Shown here one piece after another: positions 5,693 to 12,923 of a DNA stretch of 18,904 nucleotides. The notes beneath the pieces were generated by a model. It had not been told where the DNA came from. It searched no databases and saw nothing but the letters and a program-made list of their open reading frames with translations. The DNA is from Candidatus Zixiibacteriota bacterium (lineage in GTDB: Bacteria; Zixibacteria; MSB-5A5; GN15; FEB-12). The stretch covers positions 1 through 18,904 of the forward strand of contig DAOWMZ010000002.1 of the NCBI GenBank assembly GCA_030642845.1, in the 5' to 3' direction. Position 1 is the first letter of the stretch, and each line of letters starts with the position of its first letter. Both the position numbers and the translations under genes were made by a program.

Positions 5693-8536
5693 ATGAAGCA
5701 CATACTATGTGTTCTATTAGCCTTATTCATTAGTCAAAATGTAAACGCCGGAGAACTCTCGCTCGAACTTCAAGATCAAATATCTGACAAGAATAATGAT
5801 GAAATTGTATCTGTCTGGATAAAACTTCCAATTGTTGAAGAGACTAAAACTCTGAAATCCAATCTGAAATCTCTGTCATCAACTCGTAAAGGACGCTATG
5901 AAATAGCGGTTGAAAGCTTTAAAATTAATCATCAGAATAGCCAGCAAGATTTGATTGATCTATTGGAAAATCTAAAACAGGATAATAAAGTTGCTACATA
6001 CAAGCCACATTGGATTGCCAATATTATTGAAGTTGATCTGAAAGTATCTGAGCTTGAAGGATTGGCATCTCGCAATGATGTGGAAATAATTCATGCTGTT
6101 CCGAATATAACAACAATCAAGCCAGAGAAATCAGCACAAGCTGCTCCTGATGCCCTCGATGTGGAAACTAATCTTACATTTATAAAAGCTGACTTAGCCT
6201 GGGCAGCCGGCTATACCGGAGAAGGAAGAATAGTTTGTTCGTTTGATTCCGGTGTTGACGGAATTCATCCTGCCTTGTTTAACAATTGGAAAGGACATGA
6301 TGGTGATTCAGCAGCCGCATGGTTTGATCCTCGCGATCAGGAATCGTTTCCTCATACATTATCGGGATCATCAAGCTCACATGGAACACATACAACCGGG
6401 ATCATGGTCGGTCATGATGATGCCACAGGTGATACTGTCGGTGTAGCACTTGATGCCAAATGGATTGCAGCCGGAGTTGTGGATGTCAATGGAGCATCAA
6501 TTATCGATGCCTTCGAATGGGCAGCTGATCCGGATGGCGATCCTAACTCTATTGATGATCTGCCTGATGTGGTCAATCATAGTTGGGGAGTTACAGGGAT
6601 TGGGTGTCAGGATGTTTTTTACACTTTGATAGATAATCTGGAAATGCTTGGAATTGTAAATATATTTGCGGCAGGTAACGAAGGACTTCAGGTCGATGCT
6701 ATCCGTAATCCGGCTAACAGAGCATTGGATTCAATCGACTGTTTTGCGGTTGGAAATTGTTACGCCACTTTCCCTCTCACAATTTATGGATCCTCCTCAA
6801 GAGGACCATCCGATTGCAACGGAGCTATTAAACCAAATGTCGTAGCCCCGGGATTATCAATCAGATCCTCCTTTCCGGGGGGGACTTATGCCCCCCAAAC
6901 CGGTACCTCAATGGCAGCTCCTCATGTCTCCGGGTTAGTGGCAATGCTTCGGCAGAAAAATCCCAATGCTACAGTTGATGAAATAAAGACGGCTATTTTA
7001 GTTTCTGCCGTTGATGGTGATCATACTCTACCGGACAACACATATGGCTGGGGATTGATTGACTGCATGGCCGCATTAGAGGCATTGTCGCCTACCAATT
7101 CAACACCAAATGTAAGACTGTATGCTTATGACCACCTCCCTATTTCTCCCGGAGATACTGTTATGGGAACGGTAGTGCTTCAGAATCTTGGCAGTACTGT
7201 TACAAGTATATCAGCTTCAATTATCGGGTCAGATCCTTCCTTAACGGTATTAAACGGTAGTGTTTCTTTCGGGACTCTTAACGAAGGGGACACGCTTCGT
7301 TCTACGGATTCAATCAAAGTTATTGTATCAGACACAATAACCGAGGGGACAGTTTTATCTCTTGATTTCCAAATAACAGGTACAAGCTACAGTAGTTCAT
7401 CAAAATTATATTTTGTAGTTGAACCAAAAACAGCCCGGATGATAGCCACGCATAATAATAACAGGGTTCAGTTTTCAGTATCCAATTTTGGAACCTATGG
7501 CATGGGTACAGGATCATTCTTTCCAGCAGGCGGCGCAGGTTTTAAACTGGATGACAGCAGTAATTATCTCTATGAAAGCGGACTGATGATTGTTGCCAGT
7601 TCTGGTTATATATCCGATGGAGTTCGTTGCGCTGCTGTCGAACCGGATGGTGATTTCAGAGTCAAACCAGGCGGGAATCTACAACTATTAGAACCGGGAT
7701 ATAAAGCACCACAGGAAACATTTTCTATCTTTAGCGATGAAAGAGCTGAGAATCCGATTGGAGTCAGCATTGTTCAGCAGAGTTTTTCATACGATGATGT
7801 CGGTTATGATAATTTTGTAATCATGCGCTACATAATATCCAATGATAATGCCTTCCCTCTGAATCTGGTGCGGATCGGTTTATACTGTGACTGGGATGTT
7901 ATTTCCTATCCCGCCAATGCCGGAGGCTGGGACAGCAATGACAGTATTCTATGGACAGCTTACAACAATGGCTCAACAATTTCTGATTATTATGGCACTA
8001 AAGTTTTGGATGGTGAGGTGACCTCGGCTTACACTGCTGATGAAGATATAGCTTTCTTTGGAGATGGATTAACAGAAAGCGAGAAATCCACTGCTTTAAC
8101 TGATGGTTTCGGAACAGCTACAACTTACACCAACGGTCAGAATGGTTTGCTGCAATTATTAACAGCCGGTCCAATGCTCATTCCTTCAGGTGAATCTGAT
8201 ACTGTTGCTTTTGCAATTTTTGCCGGATCAACTTATGCTGATATGGTAAATGGTGCCAATGCTGCTTCGGTAGTTTATGATTCAATTATTGCCAATTGCT
8301 GCGAGGGATTAAGAGGAAATTTGGTTGGTGATTTGAATGCAGATGGAATAACAGTTGCAGATATAAACTATATTGTCGATTTCCTTTGGCGGGGAGGACC
8401 GGAGCCACCCTGCTGGGATGAAGCCAATGTGAATGGTTCGACTAATATGAGTATCAATGTCGCTGATGTTGTTTATATGGTGCGCTGGTTATGGCAGGGG
8501 GGAGCAGCAGCCCCGCATTGTATGGATTATCAATAA
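5693..8536 (+). CDS. Secreted S8 subtilisin-like serine protease with C-terminal dockerin-like repeats
   Basis: I chose ATG 5693 because it has GGAG 10 bases upstream and begins a clean signal peptide (MKHILCVLLALFISQNVNA); a TTG at 5654 would add 13 non-signal residues. The mature 947-residue precursor has an inhibitor-like propeptide (about 20-140). The catalytic domain holds D185 (FDSGVDG), H230 (SSHGTHT), oxyanion N329 (AAGNEG) and S406 (GTSMAAPHVSG), all intact. Beta-rich accessory regions follow: about 475-580 resembles a CARDB/Fn3-like sheet with DTVMGTVVLQN, and about 580-860 is of unknown fold. Residues 879-947 contain two dockerin-type calcium loops (GDLNADGITVADINYIVDF and ANVNGSTNMSINVADVVYMV), each ending in a GG turn. 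It is probably exported and cell-surface attached or part of a complex. No cohesin is in the window. The dockerin-like style is typical of Zixibacteria-like genomes. MITE-like elements bracket the gene. Confidence 0.93.
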   Translation: MKHILCVLLALFISQNVNAGELSLELQDQISDKNNDEIVSVWIKLPIVEETKTLKSNLKSLSSTRKGRYEIAVESFKINHQNSQQDLIDLLENLKQDNKVATYKPHWIANIIEVDLKVSELEGLASRNDVEIIHAVPNITTIKPEKSAQAAPDALDVETNLTFIKADLAWAAGYTGEGRIVCSFDSGVDGIHPALFNNWKGHDGDSAAAWFDPRDQESFPHTLSGSSSSHGTHTTGIMVGHDDATGDTVGVALDAKWIAAGVVDVNGASIIDAFEWAADPDGDPNSIDDLPDVVNHSWGVTGIGCQDVFYTLIDNLEMLGIVNIFAAGNEGLQVDAIRNPANRALDSIDCFAVGNCYATFPLTIYGSSSRGPSDCNGAIKPNVVAPGLSIRSSFPGGTYAPQTGTSMAAPHVSGLVAMLRQKNPNATVDEIKTAILVSAVDGDHTLPDNTYGWGLIDCMAALEALSPTNSTPNVRLYAYDHLPISPGDTVMGTVVLQNLGSTVTSISASIIGSDPSLTVLNGSVSFGTLNEGDTLRSTDSIKVIVSDTITEGTVLSLDFQITGTSYSSSSKLYFVVEPKTARMIATHNNNRVQFSVSNFGTYGMGTGSFFPAGGAGFKLDDSSNYLYESGLMIVASSGYISDGVRCAAVEPDGDFRVKPGGNLQLLEPGYKAPQETFSIFSDERAENPIGVSIVQQSFSYDDVGYDNFVIMRYIISNDNAFPLNLVRIGLYCDWDVISYPANAGGWDSNDSILWTAYNNGSTISDYYGTKVLDGEVTSAYTADEDIAFFGDGLTESEKSTALTDGFGTATTYTNGQNGLLQLLTAGPMLIPSGESDTVAFAIFAGSTYADMVNGANAASVVYDSIIANCCEGLRGNLVGDLNADGITVADINYIVDFLWRGGPEPPCWDEANVNGSTNMSINVADVVYMVRWLWQGGAAAPHCMDYQ

Positions 8537-8698
8537 GGGAGTGTTGAAAAAGTCCATTTGGACAGAAAATCATGACGGAGACAAGCCCCGTCGCTACGCG
8601 TAAACAGTGCAATCCCGTGTAGAGGGCGGCCTTGTGTCGCCCGTTTGAGGATACTGAACCACACTCCCATAACACACATGACCTTTTTCAACAAGCTC
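8537..8698. mobile_element. MITE-like element, copy downstream of the subtilase
   Basis: The left end GGGAGTGTTGAAAAAGTCC (8537-8555) begins directly after the subtilase stop codon. The right end GACCTTTTTCAACAAGCTC (8680-8698) is its imperfect inverse, with TGTTGAAAAAG in common. The interior has two hairpins: GACGG/CCGTC (8574-8578 and 8588-8592) and GGGCG/CGCCC (8624-8628 and 8638-8642). These are unlike the interior of the first copy, although the total length (162 against 161) matches. The right end contains the stop codon of the next minus-strand gene. There is no transposase. Confidence 0.65.
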
Positions 8699-9791
8699 AA
8701 TAAGTCGTCAATGGGATTATTTTGATTCCGGTTTTTGTTTTTATTTTGTCGGTTTCATCCGGTTTGTAACAAATAATAAACAGCTTATCTGTTGGTACTT
8801 TTGTCAGATCAAAATCGCTTTGGTAGCGATACTCATGCTCTCTTTGCCAGTCTGTCTTTTTCCCCTTTGATTGACTATGCCATATTTCTTTGAGATTTGG
8901 TTTTTGATCTAATCCGGGATCATAATATTTCACGGCAGTGATACCGTTTTCTATTCCCCAGTTTTTTTCTATTGCTATTCCATAAGGTTCAAAAGACATC
9001 TCTCGGTAACGAGAACGCCATTTCATTAGTGATAATGCTTCAATTGGCGGCAGGCTTGTAAATGATACAGTTTTTACTCCCGATGGCATGTGGCGAGATG
9101 AGGAAATTATCGTTCCGGTTAATAATATATGTTTTAGAGTATCATAAGCAGATCTTGGATAATTATTAGAAGTGACTACGTCACTCCAGTAGGATGTTTT
9201 GGTTTCATCCGGCCAATTGTAATTTGCCGCTCGCGTCCAGTGAATTAGATATGTTTTACCTGTTTTACTCAATTGTGGATTTATATTGTCCGTATTAATA
9301 GTGTATTTTAGTGGATCAATCCTTTTTTGATACACTGTTTGGAATTTATTAATTACAATTTGATTATTATTGTTTGCATCGATATAAGACTTCATGAAAC
9401 CATCGGAGCGAACAGAAACAGGAATTAAAATATCAGCATCACGAAGAACAGCTTCATCTCTTAAGTGCAAATGACTTTGGTTTTGTTGGGGGAATACGGG
9501 ATACAAATGTGATTTGTTTATATCTAACTCGAACTTTTTGATTATTAATTTCGTCAAGTTTTCAAATTCCTGATCATTTTTACAGGGGATATAAATTTCC
9601 TGATTAATATTTAAATCTGATGCCGTTGCTGTTATCATCTCCCAGGTTTGCATTCCTGCTGATGAAATCAGTACATAATTATTTGCTTTAATCCACCTTA
9701 ATGCTTCATAGCTGTTTTTTATCCAGGGAGTAGATCCTGTTGGATGCATCGCTTGTCTGGAGAGGAGTATTGCAGTTTTTTTCTCTGACAT
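8697..9791 (-). CDS. Two-domain protein: SLOG/DprA-like N-terminus plus DUF2971/AbiGi- or ART-like C-terminus
   Basis: I do not recognise a named family. Residues 5-140 look like a Rossmann-type nucleotide-sensing fold. They begin AILLSRQAMHPTG, continue with a YVLISSAG strand, and end in RDEAVLRDADILIPVSVRSDG (R111, R128), which resembles the DprA/SLOG pattern of an invariant Arg followed by 'aDiiiPvsvR..G'. Residues 180-345 form a second domain: LIHWTR (H184), a helix with LKHILLTGTIISSS, TVSFTSLP (S243), FEPYGIAIEKNWG, VKYYDP, then DWQREHEYRY (E318, E320). This order (H, a turn with SFT, YGIAI, W-x2-E-x-E-[YW]-R) recalls DUF2971/AbiGi proteins and ADP-ribosyltransferase-like toxins. That would make it a sensor plus effector, a layout typical of defence genes, but this is inference. 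There is no signal peptide and no obvious ribosome binding site; the leader is almost pure A/T. The gene is alone, between a MITE and a divergent secreted protein. Confidence 0.7.
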   Translation of the reverse strand: MSEKKTAILLSRQAMHPTGSTPWIKNSYEALRWIKANNYVLISSAGMQTWEMITATASDLNINQEIYIPCKNDQEFENLTKLIIKKFELDINKSHLYPVFPQQNQSHLHLRDEAVLRDADILIPVSVRSDGFMKSYIDANNNNQIVINKFQTVYQKRIDPLKYTINTDNINPQLSKTGKTYLIHWTRAANYNWPDETKTSYWSDVVTSNNYPRSAYDTLKHILLTGTIISSSRHMPSGVKTVSFTSLPPIEALSLMKWRSRYREMSFEPYGIAIEKNWGIENGITAVKYYDPGLDQKPNLKEIWHSQSKGKKTDWQREHEYRYQSDFDLTKVPTDKLFIICYKPDETDKIKTKTGIKIIPLTTY

Positions 9792-9943
9792 AATATAATA
9801 TTAATTCATTTGTTATGTTTTGAAAACAAAAATTGAAACAGTAAAAATAATCTTCATAAACACATAACTCCTGTTTCTAAATTATTTTTTGTAAATTTTA
9901 TAAAGAAATTCAATTCCATTGTTTCTTTTGGTCTAAAAGTCTT

Positions 9944-9959
9944 TTATATTGCAATATAA
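9944..9959. promoter_or_regulatory. 16-bp perfect palindrome TTATATTGCAATATAA, possible operator
   Basis: An uninterrupted 16-base perfect palindrome (TTATATTG/CAATATAA) lies 18 bases before ATG 9978, in the divergent region between the SLOG-like gene and the beta-helix gene. Its position suits a dimeric repressor site, but AT-rich DNA makes chance palindromes more likely. No partner site was seen. Confidence 0.3.
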
Positions 9960-9977
9960 GGGTAAGTATTACATCTA

Positions 9978-11192
9978 ATGATTATGATGCTCAAAAAAAC
10001 TATATTAACAATAATTCTGGTGTTAGTTACTATTTCGATGGTTTCATCGAAAACATATAATATAGAGCGGGGTAGTAATCTTCAGTCGATTGTAAATTAT
10101 GCCGCCAGCGGGGATACTCTAATATTGGATGAAATGATATACCGGACAGTTCTCACTCCCTTTGATGATTCCCTTTGTGGTAATTGCGAAAATCCTGATA
10201 CGGTAATAAAGGCAAGCTATGGTTTTATAATCAGGAATAAATCTTTGGTCATAATTGGTCTTAGCCGTAACGGTACGATCCTTGAAACAAAAGCCGGATA
10301 TGGTCTGTATATTGAAAATTGCCCTGATATTGAAATTAGAAATTTAACCATTACCGGCGGGGCCAGAGATCTTGAGGAAATGGCAACCGATGCCGGCATA
10401 GTTGTCAGAAATTCCCGCGTTAAAATTATTGATGTAGATATTAGGGATAATAATCATCAGTTGGATTCGATAGTTGTCGGGATTGGAGGAATAATTGGTC
10501 GGGAAGGGGCTGATATTGAAATCCGCAATTGTAATATTGACAATAACAGCTGGGATGGAATTGCTCTGTATCGCGGAGCTACTGCTGTGGTTGTTAATAA
10601 CAAAATTAAAAATGGCCGCGGGGTTGGAATCGGGGTTACATGGGATGCCTCATGTTTTGCTTATGGCAACGAAATTACAGGTTATTGGAAAGGGATAGGA
10701 GCTTTTGGATCTTCATGGGTAATTGCACGGAATAATCTGATTCACGAGAATCTGGGATGGGGGATGGTTGCTACCGGTCAGTCATATATGGATATAACTA
10801 ACAATGTAATTTTTCATAATGGCAATTGCGGAGTTGCTCCCTGGTCAACGGATTGCAGAGGGAGAATTGTAAACAATATAATAGTCGAGAATGGCTGGCG
10901 GGATTACTGGGTTTGTGCCTGTGTTGGTGTAAGAAACAGCGGTGACTGGGCGAAATGGGAATTTAAAAATAATATTGTCTTTGGCAATAAAGATGGTGAG
11001 TATGAAAATATTTGGGATCAGACCGGTCTTAACGGCAATCTTAGTGTTGATCCTATGTTTATTGGAGGAGGGGATTTCCACCTTCAGGAGGGATCGCCTG
11101 CTCTTCATGGCGGGAATAGTTTGATTTATAATACTGATGGTACAGTATCTCATATTGGCCTTTACGGGGGTCCTCAAGCTTGGGCTAAGTAA
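9978..11192 (+). CDS. Secreted right-handed parallel beta-helix protein
   Basis: A 404-residue exported protein. A signal peptide covers about residues 4-24 (MLKKTILTIILVLVTISMVSS). Start choice is uncertain among ATG 9978, 9984 and 9987, and the Shine-Dalgarno is weak (AAGGG at some distance). The body is a run of beta-helix coils with short Asn/Gly turns: IENCPDIEIRNLTITGG, VRNSRVKIIDVDIRDNN, IEIRNCNIDNNSWDGIALYR, ANNNxxNGRGVGI-type rungs and MDITNNVIFHNGNCGVAPW. It closes with VDPMFIGGGDFHLQEGSPAL and GLYGGP, the typical terminal cap of pectate-lyase-like 'NosD/PbH1' secreted proteins. The family includes polysaccharide lyases and surface adhesins; no catalytic residues can be assigned, so the substrate is unknown. 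A palindrome sits just upstream, and a lipoprotein gene follows after 114 bases. Confidence 0.88.
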   Translation: MIMMLKKTILTIILVLVTISMVSSKTYNIERGSNLQSIVNYAASGDTLILDEMIYRTVLTPFDDSLCGNCENPDTVIKASYGFIIRNKSLVIIGLSRNGTILETKAGYGLYIENCPDIEIRNLTITGGARDLEEMATDAGIVVRNSRVKIIDVDIRDNNHQLDSIVVGIGGIIGREGADIEIRNCNIDNNSWDGIALYRGATAVVVNNKIKNGRGVGIGVTWDASCFAYGNEITGYWKGIGAFGSSWVIARNNLIHENLGWGMVATGQSYMDITNNVIFHNGNCGVAPWSTDCRGRIVNNIIVENGWRDYWVCACVGVRNSGDWAKWEFKNNIVFGNKDGEYENIWDQTGLNGNLSVDPMFIGGGDFHLQEGSPALHGGNSLIYNTDGTVSHIGLYGGPQAWAK

Positions 11193-11306
11193 TTAGTTGG
11201 TAGATTAGTTATATGTAGTTGTGGATAGTTATAAATAGTCTTAAACTTTACTGCATTTTCTGTCGAAATATCATATAGAGAGTAAATTATATAATTGGAG
11301 GTTTGA

Positions 11307-12221
11307 ATGAAAAGGTTTTTTGTATTAGGAATTTTAATGTTTGGATTAGCCGGATTTGGACTAATGAGTGGTTGCAGTGATGATGACAATCCTACTGGAA
11401 CCCAATTAGGGGATACCTCATCCATACAATTCCAATATATTGATTCCACCCTTGGTGAAAATATGTTTGATGAGTTTGGACAGAGTATTGATCTTTCATT
11501 TGAATTGTTATCAAGTCATCTTGGGACTTCATTCGCAGGTTCCAAGGATCACCCTTTTATGGCTTTACAGGGTGACGATGAGAATATTATCATCAACTCA
11601 ATTGATAGTTGGGAATTTACCAATGATTTCTGGTGGGTCTTTACTTTTGATGCCACAATAGCTGATGGTGATGATTATACATTTCTATCCGGGACTGATT
11701 CTGTTCAGCTCCTGTTAGGGACATCACCGCTTGAATCATATGAAGGTGAATTGAATTTTGATGCTATCAAAGCCAGGGCTCATATAAACGGTACCAATAA
11801 TGATGATTTTGAAATTGGTGCTCATCACCGTATGGATGCTTCCGTTGAGGAGGTTGGGAGTGACTCTATAATTACTATTTCTGGTACAACCCGTGATACT
11901 CTTGACTTTTCAGTCAGTGACGGCCAGGGGGAATGTGATATATTGTTATCGCAGTGGCTGGATTTTGATAATTTGGAAATTTTAGTCCAGACTGGTGTAG
12001 ATGATGATTGTCCTCAGGATGGAAGTATTACTGCAACCTTTACAATTGATTTAAGCTGTATCGGTGGTGACAATCCCGGACCGCTCGAGCAGCTTGATAT
12101 CGAAGGAACCTGGACTATAAGTGCAGTAATAAATGATAATGGAACCGTAACTATTACTTATACTGATGGTACTACTACTTGGCAGGTAACTGAAGAAATC
12201 GATTGCGGCGGCCAGGGTTGA
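11307..12221 (+). CDS. Lipoprotein of unknown function
   Basis: The 304-residue product begins with a lipoprotein signal peptide, MKRFFVLGILMFGLAGFGLM followed by SGC; the lipidated residue is C23, within the lipobox LMSGC. An acidic linker (SDDDNPTGT) follows; the Asp-rich +2/+3 region need not mean inner-membrane retention outside enterobacteria. The rest is Asp/Thr/Ser-rich and predicted mostly beta strand (SIQFQYIDSTLGE, DSIITISGTTRDTLDFSVSD, GTWTISAVINDNGTVTITYT). It contains four further cysteines that could make two disulfides (in GECDILL, DDDCPQ, LSCIGG and IDCGG). I recognise no family. GGAGG lies 5-6 bases upstream of ATG 11307. A strong terminator follows, so transcription of this gene (and maybe the beta-helix gene before it) ends there. 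Confidence 0.85.
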   Translation: MKRFFVLGILMFGLAGFGLMSGCSDDDNPTGTQLGDTSSIQFQYIDSTLGENMFDEFGQSIDLSFELLSSHLGTSFAGSKDHPFMALQGDDENIIINSIDSWEFTNDFWWVFTFDATIADGDDYTFLSGTDSVQLLLGTSPLESYEGELNFDAIKARAHINGTNNDDFEIGAHHRMDASVEEVGSDSIITISGTTRDTLDFSVSDGQGECDILLSQWLDFDNLEILVQTGVDDDCPQDGSITATFTIDLSCIGGDNPGPLEQLDIEGTWTISAVINDNGTVTITYTDGTTTWQVTEEIDCGGQG

Positions 12222-12252
12222 TTCTATTTAAAGACTAAATTATATTTTTATG

Positions 12253-12283
12253 AACAGGCGCTAAGTGTAGCGCCTGTTTTTTT
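12253..12283 (+). terminator. Rho-independent terminator after the lipoprotein gene
   Basis: An 11-bp perfect stem (AACAGGCGCTA paired with TAGCGCCTGTT) has a four-base loop AGTG and runs into seven T residues (12277-12283). It lies 31 bases after the lipoprotein stop codon. It is the clearest intrinsic terminator in the window. Confidence 0.93.
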
Positions 12284-12462
12284 ATAGATTATAGAGGAGT
12301 ATATTCAGGATCTTAAATGAGGCAATCAAATTGCTTGACCTTTTCAAAAACTTAAGTAAGTTTACAGCCACGATGATATATTGTCGATAAGTTTTAATAG
12401 CGTTATCATAGCGTAATATTATATTAATGTTGATAACGTTTGCCTGTCGGCATCGTCTGATC

Positions 12463-12547
12463 GGAGGAGTGGCTGAGTGGTTGAAAGCGGCGGTCTTGAA
12501 AACCGTTGTGCCGCAAGGTACCGTGGGTTCGAATCCTACCTCCTCCG
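12463..12547 (+). tRNA. tRNA-Ser (anticodon UGA)
   Basis: An 85-nt class II tRNA. The acceptor stem GGAGGAG (12463-12469) pairs perfectly with CTCCTCC (12540-12546), and the discriminator base is G12547. The anticodon stem GCGGT/ACCGT encloses loop CTTGAAA with anticodon TGA at 12497-12499, reading UCA. A long variable arm (TTGTGCCGCAAGGTACC region) and a T arm with GGTTCGAATCC are present. CCA is not encoded and must be added enzymatically. The gene stands alone, about 180 bases past the terminator. Confidence 0.97.
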
Positions 12548-12923
12548 CTTATTTTGTAAGCTGTTGATGTGCGGGTAGTTACGGCATCGCCAGGCTCGGT
12601 GTTTACTCCTCCGAAGAGATTCTTATAACTTATTATTTCCTATGCGATTATGACTAAATAGAAGTGCTTTGTACAAATTATAAGTCATTGTAATTTGAGA
12701 GTTATCCTTAGAATAAAGTATGCGTTACTTTATTTTATTCGTAATGTTGTAATAATTATCAATATCTATTTTTTTAATTTAATATTTAGTTGGAGAATTA
12801 ATTATAATAAAAGTACTTCTTAATTATAACTATTAATCAGTACGGTAGGTTTTGAATGGTAACAAATAATCAAATAGCTTATGATCGATTTTACCATGTT
12901 TAAGAATCTCTATTTAAAAATTA
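12548..12923. other. Gene-free AT-rich spacer between tRNA-Ser and the ClC gene
   Basis: About 375 bases without a credible reading frame. The first 70 bases after the tRNA are near 50% GC (TGCGGGTAGTTACGGCATCGCC) and the rest is very AT-rich. I found no terminator for either flanking gene and no phage-type attachment duplication of convincing length. Confidence 0.55.

Noticed and set aside
10845..11177. Minus-strand frame within the beta-helix gene
   Set aside because: Antisense to the repeat coils; its regular residues only mirror the repeat periodicity.
12540..12613. CTCCTCCG at the tRNA-Ser 3' end repeated at 12606-12613, considered as an integration attachment pair
   Set aside because: Only 8 bases match, the copies are 66 bases apart, and there is no integrase or island between them.
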